From Pseudomonas japonica (GTDB taxonomy: Bacteria > Pseudomonadota > Gammaproteobacteria > Pseudomonadales > Pseudomonadaceae), in the NCBI RefSeq assembly GCF_013522925.1, contig NZ_JAAMQU010000002.1, positions 372,001-436,000 of the forward strand: a stretch of 64,000 nt of DNA, given 5' to 3'. Shown here piece by piece: positions 1 to 9,279 of the stretch. Under the pieces are notes generated by a model. It saw only the letters and a program-made list of their open reading frames with translations. It ran no database searches and had not been told where the DNA came from. The translations under genes and the position numbers were made by a program. Every line of letters begins with the position of its first letter. Within the stretch, counting starts at the first letter, position 1.

Positions 1-185
1 CCGATGGACAGCGCCCAGATCCACGACGCGATCTGCCCCGCGCTCAAACCGGCAGCCTGGCCGGCCTGGTACATGAGGATGAGGGAGCTGGTGTAGCCGG
101 TCATCATCGCAATGAAGCCTGCCACTACGGCGGATACAGAGGTGTCGGCAAGCGGTCGGAGGCGGGGAGGGGCTGCGCTGAGCAT
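1..185 (-). CDS. benE: Benzoate/H+ symporter BenE family, N-terminal part only
   Basis: The reverse strand starts with ATG at 185 and runs off the left edge, giving about 61 residues. After a short basic stretch (LRPLADTSVSAVVAGFIAMM) come a hydrophobic first membrane segment and the start of a second one (GQIASWIWAL). This matches the N terminus of BenE-type benzoate:proton symporters of the inner membrane. The rest of the gene lies outside the window, so only the family is called. No ben catabolic genes are visible; a PcaQ-like regulator lies 57 kb away. Confidence 0.72.
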   Translation of the reverse strand, partial: MLSAAPPRLRPLADTSVSAVVAGFIAMMTGYTSSLILMYQAGQAAGLSAGQIASWIWALSI

Positions 186-354
186 GGGGCGGATCCTTGC
201 GTGTGGTGCACGAAGGGTACCGCCGCCTTGCCGGATTCAAGCCGTACAGCGAGGGGAACATTGGGCGATACAGTAGCCAGTTGCGGTTCACCCTGTAGGA
301 AGCTGGCGAAGCTAGCGAATGGGTTTAAAAGTCCATATGCAGGATTAATCGCCT

Positions 355-398
355 ATTCGCGAGCTTCGCCGGACGGCCGGCCCCGCCGCTTCCCACAA
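355..398. repeat. REP-type intergenic repeat
   Basis: A TTCGCGAGCTTCGCC arm is followed by a GC-rich core and a cttcccaca end. Its reverse complement starts tgtgggaagcggcggggccg, almost the same as the copy at 11188 and related to the copies at 3744, 26444 and 60177. It lies in the 235-bp gap between the benE-like gene and folE, where I see nothing else. Confidence 0.6.
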
Positions 399-420
399 AG
401 TTAGGCAGTGGCTCTGATAA

Positions 421-966
421 TTACTTGATCAACCCGAGGAATTCCATGCGGGTGGCGGCGTTGTCGCGGAATTCGCCCAGCATCACCGAGGTGATCATGG
501 TGGAGTTCTGCTTTTCCACGCCGCGCATCATCATGCACATGTGCTTGGCTTCAACCACCACGGCCACGCCGGCAGCGCCGGTGACCTGCAGGATCGCGTC
601 GGCGATCTGGCGGCTGAGGTTTTCCTGGATCTGCAGGCGGCGGGCGTACATGTCCACGATGCGCGCCACCTTGGAGAGGCCCAGCACCTTGCCGTTAGGC
701 AGGTAAGCCACGTGAGCCTTGCCGATGAAGGGCAGCATGTGGTGTTCGCACAGGGAATACAGCTCGATGTCCTTCACCAGCACCATTTCGCTGTTGTCGG
801 AGCTGAACAAGGCGCCATTGGTGACTTCTTCGAGGGTTTGCTCGTAGCCGCGGCAGAGGTACTGCATGGCCTTGGCGGCCCGCTTGGGCGTGTCCAGCAG
901 GCCCTCGCGCGAGATGTCCTCGCCGATCTGACCGAGAATGGCGCTGTATTGCTGTTCCAGGGACAT
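421..966 (-). CDS. folE: GTP cyclohydrolase I
   Basis: FolE converts GTP to 7,8-dihydroneopterin triphosphate, the first step of folate and pterin synthesis in the cytoplasm. The 181-residue product has the family size. The zinc-site motif CEHH is at about residues 73-76, followed by the GKAHVAYLP and [17 protein letters not shown] blocks; the third zinc ligand lies in KHMCMMMRG. The ATG at 966 ([10 protein letters not shown]) is preferred over an in-frame start 17 codons upstream because family members begin there. A weak AGG lies upstream. The next gene on the same strand encodes an Smr protein. Confidence 0.95.
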   Translation of the reverse strand: MSLEQQYSAILGQIGEDISREGLLDTPKRAAKAMQYLCRGYEQTLEEVTNGALFSSDNSEMVLVKDIELYSLCEHHMLPFIGKAHVAYLPNGKVLGLSKVARIVDMYARRLQIQENLSRQIADAILQVTGAAGVAVVVEAKHMCMMMRGVEKQNSTMITSVMLGEFRDNAATRMEFLGLIK

Positions 967-1056
967 GAATTTACCTGTAAGAAAATTTTTTGCAGGCGCG
1001 TAGGGTAAGGCCGCCAATCAGGCGCCGCAAGTCTGCCTTGGGGCGCGCGGGTGCGG

Positions 1057-1614
1057 TTATTCGTCCCGGCCCTCGAGCATGGTGCGCCGCAGCATCACAT
1101 ACACAGCGCCAGTGCCGCCGTGGCGAGGCTGGCACGAGGTGAAGCCCAGTACCTGGGGATGCTGGCGCAACCAGGTGTTCACATGGCTCTTGATCATAGG
1201 CCGCTTGCCGTCCAGCCGCGACGCCTTGCCGTGGGTCACTCGCACACAGCGGATCTCGAGGCGGGTGGCTTCGGCAAGGAATTCCCAGAGGATCTCCCTG
1301 GCCTTCTCTACCTGCATGCCGTGCAGGTCCAGGCTGCCTTCGAAGGCAATCTGGCCGAGCTTGAGCTTGCGCATCTGGCCTTCCTGCACGCCGTCCCGCG
1401 CCCAGTCCAGCGCATCCTCGGGGCCCACGTCGATCACGAACTGATCAGACAGCCCATCCACCACCTTTACGTCCTGGCGTACGGTCGCGGCCTGGCGCAG
1501 GGTTTGCACCCGCTGGCGGTCGGCGCGTGGCTTGCCGGTGTCCGCGCGGTCGTGGCGGATGGGCTTTACCCCCCGCACTTCCGATTGGAACAGGGAAAAA
1601 TCGTCGTCTTGCAT
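1057..1614 (-). CDS. Smr/MutS2 C-terminal domain protein
   Basis: 185-residue protein with a C-terminal Smr domain: SLDLHGMQ, then a THGKAS motif and the closing GGTGAVYVML strand. Smr domains bind or nick nucleic acid, and stand-alone proteins of this size are linked to nuclease or ribosome-rescue roles; which applies here is unknown. The N-terminal third (DDFSLFQSEVRGVKPIRHDR) is the usual basic extension of the proteobacterial family. The start is the ATG at 1614 because GGAGG lies 5 nt upstream; an in-frame TTG four codons earlier lacks that support. Confidence 0.88.
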   Translation of the reverse strand: MQDDDFSLFQSEVRGVKPIRHDRADTGKPRADRQRVQTLRQAATVRQDVKVVDGLSDQFVIDVGPEDALDWARDGVQEGQMRKLKLGQIAFEGSLDLHGMQVEKAREILWEFLAEATRLEIRCVRVTHGKASRLDGKRPMIKSHVNTWLRQHPQVLGFTSCQPRHGGTGAVYVMLRRTMLEGRDE

Positions 1615-1648
1615 CGTTGCCTCCAAACAGGAGGCCAGTCTACGCGAG

Positions 1649-1972
1649 TCAGTCGTGCTTTTTCATCAGGTGTGGCGCCAGGTTCAGGTCCTGTGTGCGC
1701 CGCATCCGCCGACGGCAGCGCCGCCACACGATGATCCCCAGGTAAAGGAACAGCAGGCCGAACACCACCTGGATAATGGCACCGGTGGTGCTGGTATCGA
1801 GGCCTTCAAGGGCAGGTGGGCGGCCCAGCAGGCTGGCCGCGCCGGCCATGCCCAGCAGGATGCCAAAGGTGGCCAGCAATGCCGCGAAGGTTGCACCCAA
1901 CCGCATCCGCCACCGGTTTGGACCGCGAGGGCGAAGCCGGCGGGCGTCAAAACCGTCGTCGGATAGCTTCAT
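1649..1972 (-). CDS. Small conserved membrane protein, two membrane segments
   Basis: 107 residues with a basic N terminus (RLRPRGPNRWRMR), a hydrophobic segment at about 25-48 (ATFAALLATFGILLGMAGAA), a loop, a second segment at about 65-83 (IIQVVFGLLFLYLGIIV), then a strongly basic tail WRRCRRRMRR. AGGA lies upstream of the ATG. It sits 34 bp upstream of the Smr gene on the same strand and may be co-transcribed. I recognise no family and infer only an inner-membrane location. Confidence 0.7.
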   Translation of the reverse strand: MKLSDDGFDARRLRPRGPNRWRMRLGATFAALLATFGILLGMAGAASLLGRPPALEGLDTSTTGAIIQVVFGLLFLYLGIIVWRRCRRRMRRTQDLNLAPHLMKKHD

Positions 1973-2089
1973 CGGGAGTTCCTCAGGTGAATATCGGCCC
2001 TTCGACCCGCTTCAGCGGTTCGGGTTCCGACATGGCTGGCAATTGGCTTGCGGTGGCCAGGTTGATCGACAGGCGGTGCGGGTTGTGAA

Positions 2090-2680
2090 CTAGATCACAT
2101 TTGCAGTCACGGTAACTGCCGCGAAATTGTCCGCCATGGTGGCCATGCCTACCTGCTTCACCTGCTCGGCACTCAGTACGCCGTCCTTGTAGGGAAGGTC
2201 ACGGGTAGCGCAGGCGTCTTCAACCAGGGTGCACCGGTAACCGTAGTCCTTGGACGCACGGACGGTGGTGCTGATGCTCGAATGGGTCATGAAACCGCAC
2301 ACGATCAGGTCCACATGGCCCAGGCTCTGCAGCAGGTCGTGCAGGCCGGTGTTGTTGAATGCGTTGGGCATGCGTTTTTCGATGATGTGCTCGCCTTCGA
2401 GCGGCGCGGCCTTGTCGATAAACCGCCCACGCTCGCCCTGGGGGTCGAACAGGCCACCGGGAATGCCCAGGTGTTTTACATGCACGATCGGCCGGTTGGC
2501 CTTGCGCGCGGCGTCCAGCAGCAGGGCGATGTGATCGACGGCTTCGTCAATGCCCGACAATGCCAGAGGCCCGCTGAGGTACTCCTTCTGCGCATCGATA
2601 ATGATCAGCGTGGCATTGCTCAGGGTGAACGGCGGATAGCCGCGACCGCTGAGTTGGAACATCGTCTTGACATCGGGCAT
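2090..2680 (-). CDS. Isochorismatase-fold hydrolase with Ser at the usual Cys position
   Basis: 196-residue protein of the isochorismatase/cysteine hydrolase fold: LIIDAQKEYLSG supplies the conserved Asp, HVKHLG lies near the expected lysine strand, and FMTHSSISTTVRAS aligns with the usual T-H-x-C-V catalytic loop. In that loop the nucleophilic Cys is replaced by Ser, so a Cys-based amidase mechanism is unlikely. The substrate is unknown. The start is the ATG at 2680 (MPDVKTMF) with AGGAG 6 nt upstream; a longer in-frame start is less likely. It is divergent from prmB. Confidence 0.82.
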   Translation of the reverse strand: MPDVKTMFQLSGRGYPPFTLSNATLIIIDAQKEYLSGPLALSGIDEAVDHIALLLDAARKANRPIVHVKHLGIPGGLFDPQGERGRFIDKAAPLEGEHIIEKRMPNAFNNTGLHDLLQSLGHVDLIVCGFMTHSSISTTVRASKDYGYRCTLVEDACATRDLPYKDGVLSAEQVKQVGMATMADNFAAVTVTANVI

Positions 2681-2814
2681 CAGGGGCTCCTTTGGATAGG
2701 GCTTTTGCGTATTGTCCACTGCCGAAGCCGTTAAGGGAATCACTGTAATGCGAAGTCACGCTGGCTTGAGCGCAGGCTGATAGAATCCACGGCACTTTTT
2801 TCGAGGAGCCTGCC

Positions 2815-3723
2815 GTGATTACCACTCGCCTGCGCACCCTGCGCGACCACATCCGTTGGGCCGTCAGCCGCTTCCATGCCGAAGGGCTCTACTTCGGGCA
2901 CGGTACCGACAATGCCTGGGACGAGGCGCGGCAGCTGGTTGTCGGCGCCTTGCACCTGCCATGGGATATCAGCGACGCCTACCTGGATTGCCGCCTGGAA
3001 GACGACGAGCTCAGCCACGTGCAGCACCTGCTGCGCCGGCGCATCAAGGACCGCATCCCCGCCGCCTACTTGCTGGGCGAAGCCTGGTTCTGCGGCATGC
3101 CGTTCGTGGTGGATGAGCGTGTATTGATCCCGCGTTCGCCAATTGCCGAGCTGATCGGCCAGCGCTTCGCCCCCTGGCTGGCGGCAACGCCAGCGCGCAT
3201 CCTGGACCTGTGCACCGGCTCGGGCTGCATCGGGATCGCCTGCGCTCAGGCGTTCCCAGCCGCGGAAGTGGTGCTCGCCGACCTGTCGTTCGAGGCCCTT
3301 GAAGTGACCAATCAGAATATCGAGCGGCACGAGCTGGACGCCCGCGTATTCACCGTGCAGGGCGATGGTTTCGAGGGGTTGCCGGGGCAGCGTTTCGACT
3401 TGATCGTGTCCAACCCGCCCTACGTGGATGCGGAAGATTTCGCCGACATGCCGCCGGAATATCACCACGAGCCGGCCTTGGGCCTGGCCTGCGGCGATGA
3501 TGGGCTGGACCTGGTGCGGCGCATGCTGGCCGAAGCCGCCGACCACCTCACCGAGCATGGCTTGCTGGTGGTGGAAGTGGGCAACAGCCAGGTGCACGTG
3601 CAGGACCTGTACCCGGAAGTGGATTTCACCTGGTTCGAGTTCGAGCACGGCGGCCACGGCGTATTTGGCCTCACCGCCCAGCAGTGCCGCGATCATCAGG
3701 CGTTGTTTGCTGAGCGGGCGTGA
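2815..3723 (+). CDS. prmB: Ribosomal protein uL3 glutamine N5-methyltransferase
   Basis: PrmB transfers a methyl group from S-adenosylmethionine to a glutamine of ribosomal protein L3 in the cytoplasm. The 302-residue product has the SAM-binding loop [12 protein letters not shown] at about residues 130-141 and the glutamine-methyltransferase signature [11 protein letters not shown]. The N-terminal helical region ([15 protein letters not shown]) is typical of PrmB rather than PrmC. It begins with GTG at 2815 behind GAGGAG. The gene stands alone, followed by a REP element. Confidence 0.93.
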   Translation: MITTRLRTLRDHIRWAVSRFHAEGLYFGHGTDNAWDEARQLVVGALHLPWDISDAYLDCRLEDDELSHVQHLLRRRIKDRIPAAYLLGEAWFCGMPFVVDERVLIPRSPIAELIGQRFAPWLAATPARILDLCTGSGCIGIACAQAFPAAEVVLADLSFEALEVTNQNIERHELDARVFTVQGDGFEGLPGQRFDLIVSNPPYVDAEDFADMPPEYHHEPALGLACGDDGLDLVRRMLAEAADHLTEHGLLVVEVGNSQVHVQDLYPEVDFTWFEFEHGGHGVFGLTAQQCRDHQALFAERA

Positions 3724-3743
3724 TTACCAGGTTGGGAGTGGGA

Positions 3744-3820
3744 TGTAGGAGCCGGGCGAAGCCGAAGGCGTAGCTCGCGAAAGAGCGAAATCTATTCGCG
3801 AGCTTCGCCCGCTTCCTACA
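3744..3820. repeat. Inverted pair of REP-type repeats
   Basis: The left arm begins tgtaggagccgggcgaagcc and continues to a tagctcgcgaa end. The right arm is the opposite orientation, attcgcgagcttcgcc to gcttcctaca. This is a REP pair (BIME-like) between prmB and the convergent gene at 3863. A partial copy, ttgtgggagcggcgccacaa, follows at 3841-3860. Confidence 0.7.
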
Positions 3821-3862
3821 GGTAAGAGATCTAGCGGGTCTTGTGGGAGCGGCGCCACAAGG

Positions 3863-4651
3863 CTACCGGTGGGTCGCAATCCAGATCAGTAGCGCGGCCT
3901 GGAACACGGCGAACGCGATCAGGCAGGCAATGGTGAAACGCAGGCTGCCATCTTCACGGCGGTACTTGTTGATGCGCTCTTCCTGCTGGCGCAGCTTCAC
4001 CTCCTGCTCCTGCAGGGCCTTGTCGGCCAATTGCAGCATTGTTGCGCTTTCCATCACGTTCATCCGCTGCAGCTTGTCGCCATTCCAGTCGGTGAGCAGG
4101 GCGCTCACGCGGGTGGCTTTGTAGCTGCCCTTCAGGTGCTGGGCATCGGCGTATTCCACGTCCAGGCCGTGGGTGCGCAACACGTGATCGCGGCGCAGGC
4201 GAGTACCTTCCACCAAGGCATCGCGGTTCGGCAGCTCTGCGCTGTCGATACGGTATTCAGGCCAGCGGGCTTTGGCCCACGCAGCGGCCTGCGCGAGCAT
4301 GAAGCGCCCAAGCCCACGGTTGGCCGGCTCGGTGCTGAGAACGTCCGGGATACTCCACACGCGCTTTTCAAGGTGGTCCGCCCACACATCCAGGCAGTTC
4401 TGTTCCTTGCGTACGTGCTGGCCGGGCAACGCGATGTTCAGGCGCAACAGGCTGCAGCGTTCGCTATGGCGCTCGGCCCAGCCGTATTGCACGAAGCGCA
4501 GGGGGCGTGGGCCCGTGGTGCGGTCGGTTGGCAAAGCGGCCAGGCGCAGTAGTTCGTGGTGCTCGGTGGCGACTTCGCCCCACGGCATTTCCACGGCGGG
4601 CGGGGCGGCATCGGCGGCGGCCGGCGCCTCGGATAAAAGGGTTTCAGACAT
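3863..4651 (-). CDS. GNAT-like domain protein with coiled coil and C-terminal membrane anchor
   Basis: 262 residues. The middle (STEPANRGLGRFMLAQ, then SAELPNRDALVEGTRLRRDH) resembles motif A (R/Q-x-x-G-x-G/A) and motif B of GNAT acetyltransferases, including the closing HVLRTHGLDVEY. A glutamine/glutamate-rich helix (ADKALQEQEVKLRQQEERIN) follows, then one membrane segment at the extreme C terminus (LIAFAVFQAALLIWIA). I infer a tail-anchored inner-membrane protein facing the cytoplasm. The start is the ATG at 4651 (MSETLLSEAP) with GAGGA 8 nt upstream. The function is unknown, and the GNAT assignment rests on motif shape only. Confidence 0.72.
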   Translation of the reverse strand: MSETLLSEAPAAADAAPPAVEMPWGEVATEHHELLRLAALPTDRTTGPRPLRFVQYGWAERHSERCSLLRLNIALPGQHVRKEQNCLDVWADHLEKRVWSIPDVLSTEPANRGLGRFMLAQAAAWAKARWPEYRIDSAELPNRDALVEGTRLRRDHVLRTHGLDVEYADAQHLKGSYKATRVSALLTDWNGDKLQRMNVMESATMLQLADKALQEQEVKLRQQEERINKYRREDGSLRFTIACLIAFAVFQAALLIWIATHR

Positions 4652-4710
4652 ATCGGCGATCCTCTCTCTTGGCAAGGTATCGGCCACCGATACAAATCCT
4701 GAAGCATCGC

Positions 4711-5667
4711 TCAGCGGTTCGCTTTGATGAACCCTGCTAGCTCCCGCGCCAGCCCGGCTGCCAGCGGCAGGTCGGGGTTGTCATACGAGGCTACCTGCTG
4801 CTTCAGGTCCATGGGCACGATACGCAGCACATGGTTCATGCCGGGGATCAGCACCTTGCGCGCCTTCGGGTTGGCCGCGACCAGGGCGTCGGCGTCAGCC
4901 ACACTTACCTGGATATCATGCTCGCCCTGAACCACCAGGGCGGGGATCTCCAGCGCGCCAAAGGCCTTGGCCGGGTTCTGGCGGAACAGCGATATCAGGT
5001 AAGGCTGAACGCTGGGCCGGAACACCACCTGCAAAGGCGGGGGCACTTGCTCATCCAGTTGGCCGGCTTTCAGTTCATCCAGCAATTGTTCGCTGCGGGC
5101 ATAGAGGTCCGGCGGCAGCCGTTCGCGCAGCTGCTCGCGCAGTACCAGGTCGATGGGCCGGCCACTGCCCGCCAGAGAGATCAACCCGGTGGCGTTGGTG
5201 TTCGGTGCCGCCAGCGTGGCGATGAGCGCCCCCTCGCTGTGGCCCAGCAGGGTAAGCGAGCCGAAACGCGGGTCAGCGGAGAGTTGCCGCGCCCAGGCCT
5301 CCGCATCCGCCACATACCCTTCAACGCTCAGGCTGCGTTCATCCGGGGCGAGTGGCAGCCCGCTGGCGACGCCCCGCTTGTCGTAGCGCACGCTGGCGAT
5401 CCCGGCACGCGCCAAGGCCCATGCCAGCTTCTTGAGGCTGTCGGTGCGCCCGGCGTCGGCATTGTTGCCGTCCCGGTCGGTGGCCCCAGAGCCGGAAATC
5501 ATCAATACCACCGGTACCGGGTTGGGGGAGCGGGGCAGCAGCAGGCTGCCATGCAAGGTGCCGCTACCGGTGTCCAGGTCGATAGGCCGTTGCAGGATGG
5601 AGCTAGACGCCGCATGGGCGAAGGAGGTGAAAAGGGCAGCGAGGAGGATAAGAAAGCGCAACTTCAT
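4711..5667 (-). CDS. Secreted alpha/beta hydrolase
   Basis: 318 residues beginning with a cleavable signal peptide, [19 protein letters not shown], so the enzyme is probably periplasmic. The fold is that of the serine aminopeptidase/acyl-hydrolase group: oxyanion region [12 protein letters not shown], nucleophile elbow GHSEG, late acidic residue in [11 protein letters not shown] and catalytic His in GMNHVL. The substrate is unknown. The ATG at 5667 is chosen because the signal peptide starts exactly there, although no good Shine-Dalgarno is visible; 33 codons of in-frame sequence upstream are not signal-like. Confidence 0.85.
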   Translation of the reverse strand: MKLRFLILLAALFTSFAHAASSSILQRPIDLDTGSGTLHGSLLLPRSPNPVPVVLMISGSGATDRDGNNADAGRTDSLKKLAWALARAGIASVRYDKRGVASGLPLAPDERSLSVEGYVADAEAWARQLSADPRFGSLTLLGHSEGALIATLAAPNTNATGLISLAGSGRPIDLVLREQLRERLPPDLYARSEQLLDELKAGQLDEQVPPPLQVVFRPSVQPYLISLFRQNPAKAFGALEIPALVVQGEHDIQVSVADADALVAANPKARKVLIPGMNHVLRIVPMDLKQQVASYDNPDLPLAAGLARELAGFIKANR

Positions 5668-5800
5668 CAACCATATGGGCAGGAGGAAGGTTGGACCGAA
5701 GCGGCCCGGCAGGGTTCGTGAGAGGGTGAACTGCCTTGCCACCCTGCGTATACTGGCCGGCCCCATGTTTCATCCAGATTCATCTCGCGGAGCGTCTCGC

Positions 5801-6895
5801 ATGTCTGGCAATACCTTCGGCAAGCTGTTCACCGTTACCACCGCAGGCGAAAGCCATGGCCCTGGCTTGCTTGCCATTGTCGACGGTTGCCCGCCAGGCC
5901 TGCCGCTGGACATTACCGACCTGCAGCAGGACCTGGACCGCCGCAAGCCCGGCACCAGCCGCCACACAACGCAGCGGCAGGAAGCCGATGAAGTGGAAAT
6001 CCTCTCCGGCGTGTTCGAAGGGCGGACCACCGGCACGCCGATCGGCCTGTTGATTCGCAACACGGACCAGAAGAGCAAGGATTATTCGGCCATCAAGGAC
6101 GTGTTCCGTCCAGCCCATGCCGACTACACCTATCACCATAAATACGGCGTACGCGACTACCGTGGGGGCGGTCGCAGCTCGGCGCGGGAAACCGCCATGC
6201 GCGTGGCCGCCGGCGCCATCGCCAAGAAATACCTGGCTACCCGGGGCATTCAGGTGCGCGGCTACATGAGCCAGCTGGGCCCCATCGAGATCCCCTTCGT
6301 GAGCTGGGATGCCGTGGAACAGAACGCATTCTTCTGCCCTGACCCCGCCAAGGTGCCGGAGCTGGAGGTGTATATGGACCAGTTGCGCCGTGACCAGGAT
6401 TCCATCGGGGCGAAAATCACCGTGGTCGCCGACGGTGTGATGCCAGGCCTCGGCGAGCCGATCTTCGATCGCCTGGACGCCGAGCTTGCCCACGCTCTGA
6501 TGAGCATCAATGCCGTTAAAGGCGTGGAAATCGGCGCCGGTTTCGCCAGCGTGGCCCAACGCGGCAGCGAGCATCGCGATGCGCTCACCCCGGAAGGTTT
6601 TGTAGGCAACAACGCGGGTGGCATCCTGGGAGGTATCTCTTCGGGCCAGCCGATCATCGCGCACCTGGCGCTCAAGCCCACCTCGAGCATTACCACGCCG
6701 GGCCAATCCATCGATGCCAGCGGGCAACCAGTGGACATGATTACCAAAGGCCGCCACGACCCCTGCGTGGGCATTCGTGCCACGCCTATTGCCGAAGCCA
6801 TGATGGCCATCGTGCTGATGGACCACCTGTTGCGCCACCGCGGCCAGAACGCTGACGTACAGGTGAGCACGCCGGTGCTGGGTCAGCACGTATGA
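5801..6895 (+). CDS. aroC: Chorismate synthase
   Basis: AroC converts 5-enolpyruvylshikimate-3-phosphate to chorismate using reduced FMN, the last step of the shikimate pathway. The 364-residue product carries the signatures [18 protein letters not shown] near the N terminus, RPAHADYTY and [12 protein letters not shown] in the middle, and [19 protein letters not shown] near the C terminus. The start at 5801 ([10 protein letters not shown]) matches family members; the frame is open far upstream but that extension has no family sequence. A TATACT -10-like box lies at 5749-5754. The MFS gene follows after 25 bp. Confidence 0.97.
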   Translation: MSGNTFGKLFTVTTAGESHGPGLLAIVDGCPPGLPLDITDLQQDLDRRKPGTSRHTTQRQEADEVEILSGVFEGRTTGTPIGLLIRNTDQKSKDYSAIKDVFRPAHADYTYHHKYGVRDYRGGGRSSARETAMRVAAGAIAKKYLATRGIQVRGYMSQLGPIEIPFVSWDAVEQNAFFCPDPAKVPELEVYMDQLRRDQDSIGAKITVVADGVMPGLGEPIFDRLDAELAHALMSINAVKGVEIGAGFASVAQRGSEHRDALTPEGFVGNNAGGILGGISSGQPIIAHLALKPTSSITTPGQSIDASGQPVDMITKGRHDPCVGIRATPIAEAMMAIVLMDHLLRHRGQNADVQVSTPVLGQHV

Positions 6896-6920
6896 CGTCA
6901 CCTCAGGCGGCCGGTCGGGG

Positions 6921-8081
6921 GTGACTGGCGTGGCGGTGCCGTACTGGCGGTTGTCCGGCTTCTACCTGTTCTACTTTGCGTTGCTGGGGGCCACCGCGCC
7001 TTTTCTGGCACCCTGGTTCGCCTACCTGGGGTTCGCCCCGGCGCGCATCGGCGAGCTGGTCGCCATTCCCATGGTGATGCGCTGCATCGCGCCACACCTG
7101 TGGGGCTGGCTGGGTGACCGCAGCGGCCATCGCCTGAGAATTGTACGGCTGGGCGCGGCGGCCACGCTGCTGGGGTTCAGCCTGGTGCTGGTGAGCCAAA
7201 GCTACGCCTGGCTGGCGCTGGTCATGGCCCTGCATGCGTTCTTCTGGCATGCGGTATTGCCGCAGTTCGAAGTAATTACCCTGGCGCATCTGCGGCAGCA
7301 GCCTACCCGCTACGGGCAGGTGCGCTTGTGGGGCTCGGTAGGCTTTATCGCAGCGGTCATTCTGCTGGGGCGCTGGTTCGAGCTGCGCGGCATGGGCAGC
7401 TACCCGATGACGGTGATGATCATCATGGCCGGCATTCTCCTGGCCAGCAGTTGGGTTCCGGCCCCGGCACGTGAGGCGGATGAAACCAGTGCGCCCCCGC
7501 CCGGCGATGGCTTCCTCGCCCGGTTACGTCAACCCGGCGTGATCACCTTTTACCTGTGCGTAGGCCTGATGCAGCTCAGCCATGGGCCTTATTACACCTT
7601 CTTCAGCATTCATCTGGCCCAATTGGGGTACAGCGCCGTTGCCATCGGGCTGTGCTGGGCCTTGGGCGTGGTGGCCGAAGTACTGATGTTCCTGGCCATG
7701 GCTCGGCTGCTGGCGCGGTGGTCGGTAAACACGGTGCTGGCTGTCAGCTTTGTGCTGGCCGCAGTGCGCTGGCTGCTGCTCGGGGGGCTGGCGGGCGAGC
7801 TGTGGGTGTTGCTGTTTGCCCAGGTGTTGCACGCCGCTACCTTCGGCAGTTTCCATGCCGCCGCCGTGCAAAAGGTACGGGTTACCTTCGGCTTGCGTTA
7901 TCAAGGGCAGGGCCAGGCGTTGTATGCGGCGCTTGCCGGGGTGGGCGGCGCGTTGGGTGCGGTGTATTCGGGTTATGCCTGGCAGGCCATCGGGCCGTTT
8001 GGCACCTTTGCACTGGCCAGCATCGCCGCAGTGGCGGCAGCGGTTATGATCGTTCTATTCACGCACAAGGAGCCGGTATGA
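6921..8081 (+). CDS. MFS transporter, HcaT/MFS_1-like
   Basis: 386 residues with about 12 hydrophobic segments, starting YWRLSGFYLFYFALLGATA and including the cytoplasmic-loop signature WGWLGDRSGHRLR after helix 2. It resembles the phenylpropionate-permease-like (HcaT) branch of the major facilitator superfamily; the substrate cannot be read from sequence. The start is a GTG at 6921 with further in-frame GTGs at 6930 and 6936, so the exact start is uncertain. The stop overlaps the mtnB ATG as ATGA, which implies translational coupling to the methionine-salvage genes. Confidence 0.88.
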   Translation: MTGVAVPYWRLSGFYLFYFALLGATAPFLAPWFAYLGFAPARIGELVAIPMVMRCIAPHLWGWLGDRSGHRLRIVRLGAAATLLGFSLVLVSQSYAWLALVMALHAFFWHAVLPQFEVITLAHLRQQPTRYGQVRLWGSVGFIAAVILLGRWFELRGMGSYPMTVMIIMAGILLASSWVPAPAREADETSAPPPGDGFLARLRQPGVITFYLCVGLMQLSHGPYYTFFSIHLAQLGYSAVAIGLCWALGVVAEVLMFLAMARLLARWSVNTVLAVSFVLAAVRWLLLGGLAGELWVLLFAQVLHAATFGSFHAAAVQKVRVTFGLRYQGQGQALYAALAGVGGALGAVYSGYAWQAIGPFGTFALASIAAVAAAVMIVLFTHKEPV

Positions 8082-8692
8082 TCCCGGATCGCGATACCCT
8101 GGCCCGGCAGATCATCGACGCCGGCCGTTTCCTTTATTCCCGTGGCTGGTCTCCGGCTACCAGCAGCAACTACTCGGCCCGGCTGTCGGCCAGCGAGGCG
8201 CTGCTGACCGTGTCGGGCAAGCACAAGGGCCAGTTGGGGTTGGAAGACGTACTGGCGACCGACATGCAGGGCAACAGCCTGGAACCCGGCAAGCGGCCCT
8301 CGGCGGAAACCTTGCTGCATACCCAGCTGTATAACTGCGACGCGCGCATCAATGCCGTGCTGCACACCCACTCGGTGAACGCCACCGTGCTCTCGCGCAT
8401 CACCCAGGGGCCGCACCTGGTGTTCGAGGATTACGAGCTGCAAAAAGCCTTCAGTGGAATAGCCACTCACGAAAGCCGGGTGCTGGTGCCGGTGTTCGAG
8501 AATGACCAGGACATCGCCCGCCTGGCCTCGAAGGTGCAGCCCTGGCTGGACGCGAACCCCGATTGCGTTGGCTATCTGATCCGGGGGCACGGCCTGTATA
8601 CCTGGGGGGCGAGCATGCAAGACGCCTTGCGCCAGGTGGAAGCGTTCGAATTCCTGTTCGAATGTGAATTGAAACTGCGCGCGGTGCGCTGA
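8078..8692 (+). CDS. mtnB: Methylthioribulose-1-phosphate dehydratase
   Basis: MtnB dehydrates 5-methylthioribulose-1-phosphate to the 2,3-diketo compound in the methionine salvage pathway. The 204-residue class II aldolase-fold protein has SNYSARLS near the N terminus, the zinc-ligand strand LHTHSVNATVLS, and the downstream RGHGLYTWG. The ATG overlaps the MFS stop by 4 nt. It is first in the order mtnB-mtnD-mtnC, all plus strand with gaps of 16-25 bp, so one operon is likely. Confidence 0.94.
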   Translation: MIPDRDTLARQIIDAGRFLYSRGWSPATSSNYSARLSASEALLTVSGKHKGQLGLEDVLATDMQGNSLEPGKRPSAETLLHTQLYNCDARINAVLHTHSVNATVLSRITQGPHLVFEDYELQKAFSGIATHESRVLVPVFENDQDIARLASKVQPWLDANPDCVGYLIRGHGLYTWGASMQDALRQVEAFEFLFECELKLRAVR

Positions 8693-8717
8693 CACCGCCG
8701 TTGCGAGGAGCCCTCTG

Positions 8718-9263
8718 ATGAGCTGCCTGACCGTTTACCACGAAAGTACCCCGGATATTCCGAACAAGGTGCTTACCCACGTCGAGGACATCGCCGCCAC
8801 CCTGGCCGTACATGGCGTGCGCTTCGAGCGCTGGCAGGCCTCGGCACCGATCCAGCCCGGCGCCAGCCAGGAAGCCGTCATCGAGGCCTACCGGGAGCAG
8901 ATCGACCGGTTGATGACCGAATGCGGCTATATCACGGTGGATGTGATCAGCCTCAACAGCGAACACCCCGACAAGGCCGCCTTGCGCGCGAAGTTTCTCG
9001 AAGAGCACCGCCACGGCGAAGACGAGGTGCGTTTCTTCGTGGCCGGGCGCGGGCTGTTCACGCTGCATATCGACGACTATGTGTACGCCGTGCTGTGCGA
9101 GAAAAACGATTTGATCTCGGTGCCTGCCGGTACCCCGCACTGGTTCGACATGGGCGAGCATCCGCACTTTGTGGCGATCCGCCTCTTCAACAATACCGAA
9201 GGCTGGGTGGCGAAATTCACCGGCGAGCCGATCGCCCAGCGCTTCCCTCGCCTGGATGACTGA
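8718..9263 (+). CDS. mtnD: Acireductone dioxygenase
   Basis: MtnD oxidises acireductone to 2-keto-4-methylthiobutyrate and formate (Fe form), the step that regenerates the methionine keto acid. The 181-residue cupin has the metal ligands in [12 protein letters not shown] (two His and one Glu) and the second cupin motif [18 protein letters not shown] Shine-Dalgarno lies before the ATG at 8718. It sits between mtnB and mtnC, whose products supply its substrate. Confidence 0.95.
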   Translation: MSCLTVYHESTPDIPNKVLTHVEDIAATLAVHGVRFERWQASAPIQPGASQEAVIEAYREQIDRLMTECGYITVDVISLNSEHPDKAALRAKFLEEHRHGEDEVRFFVAGRGLFTLHIDDYVYAVLCEKNDLISVPAGTPHWFDMGEHPHFVAIRLFNNTEGWVAKFTGEPIAQRFPRLDD

Positions 9264-9279
9264 CAAGGATCTTTCTCAC

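Noticed and set aside
5432..5800. An N-terminal extension of aroC by 123 codons
   Set aside because: It has no family sequence and overlaps the hydrolase gene; the ATG at 5801 matches chorismate synthases.
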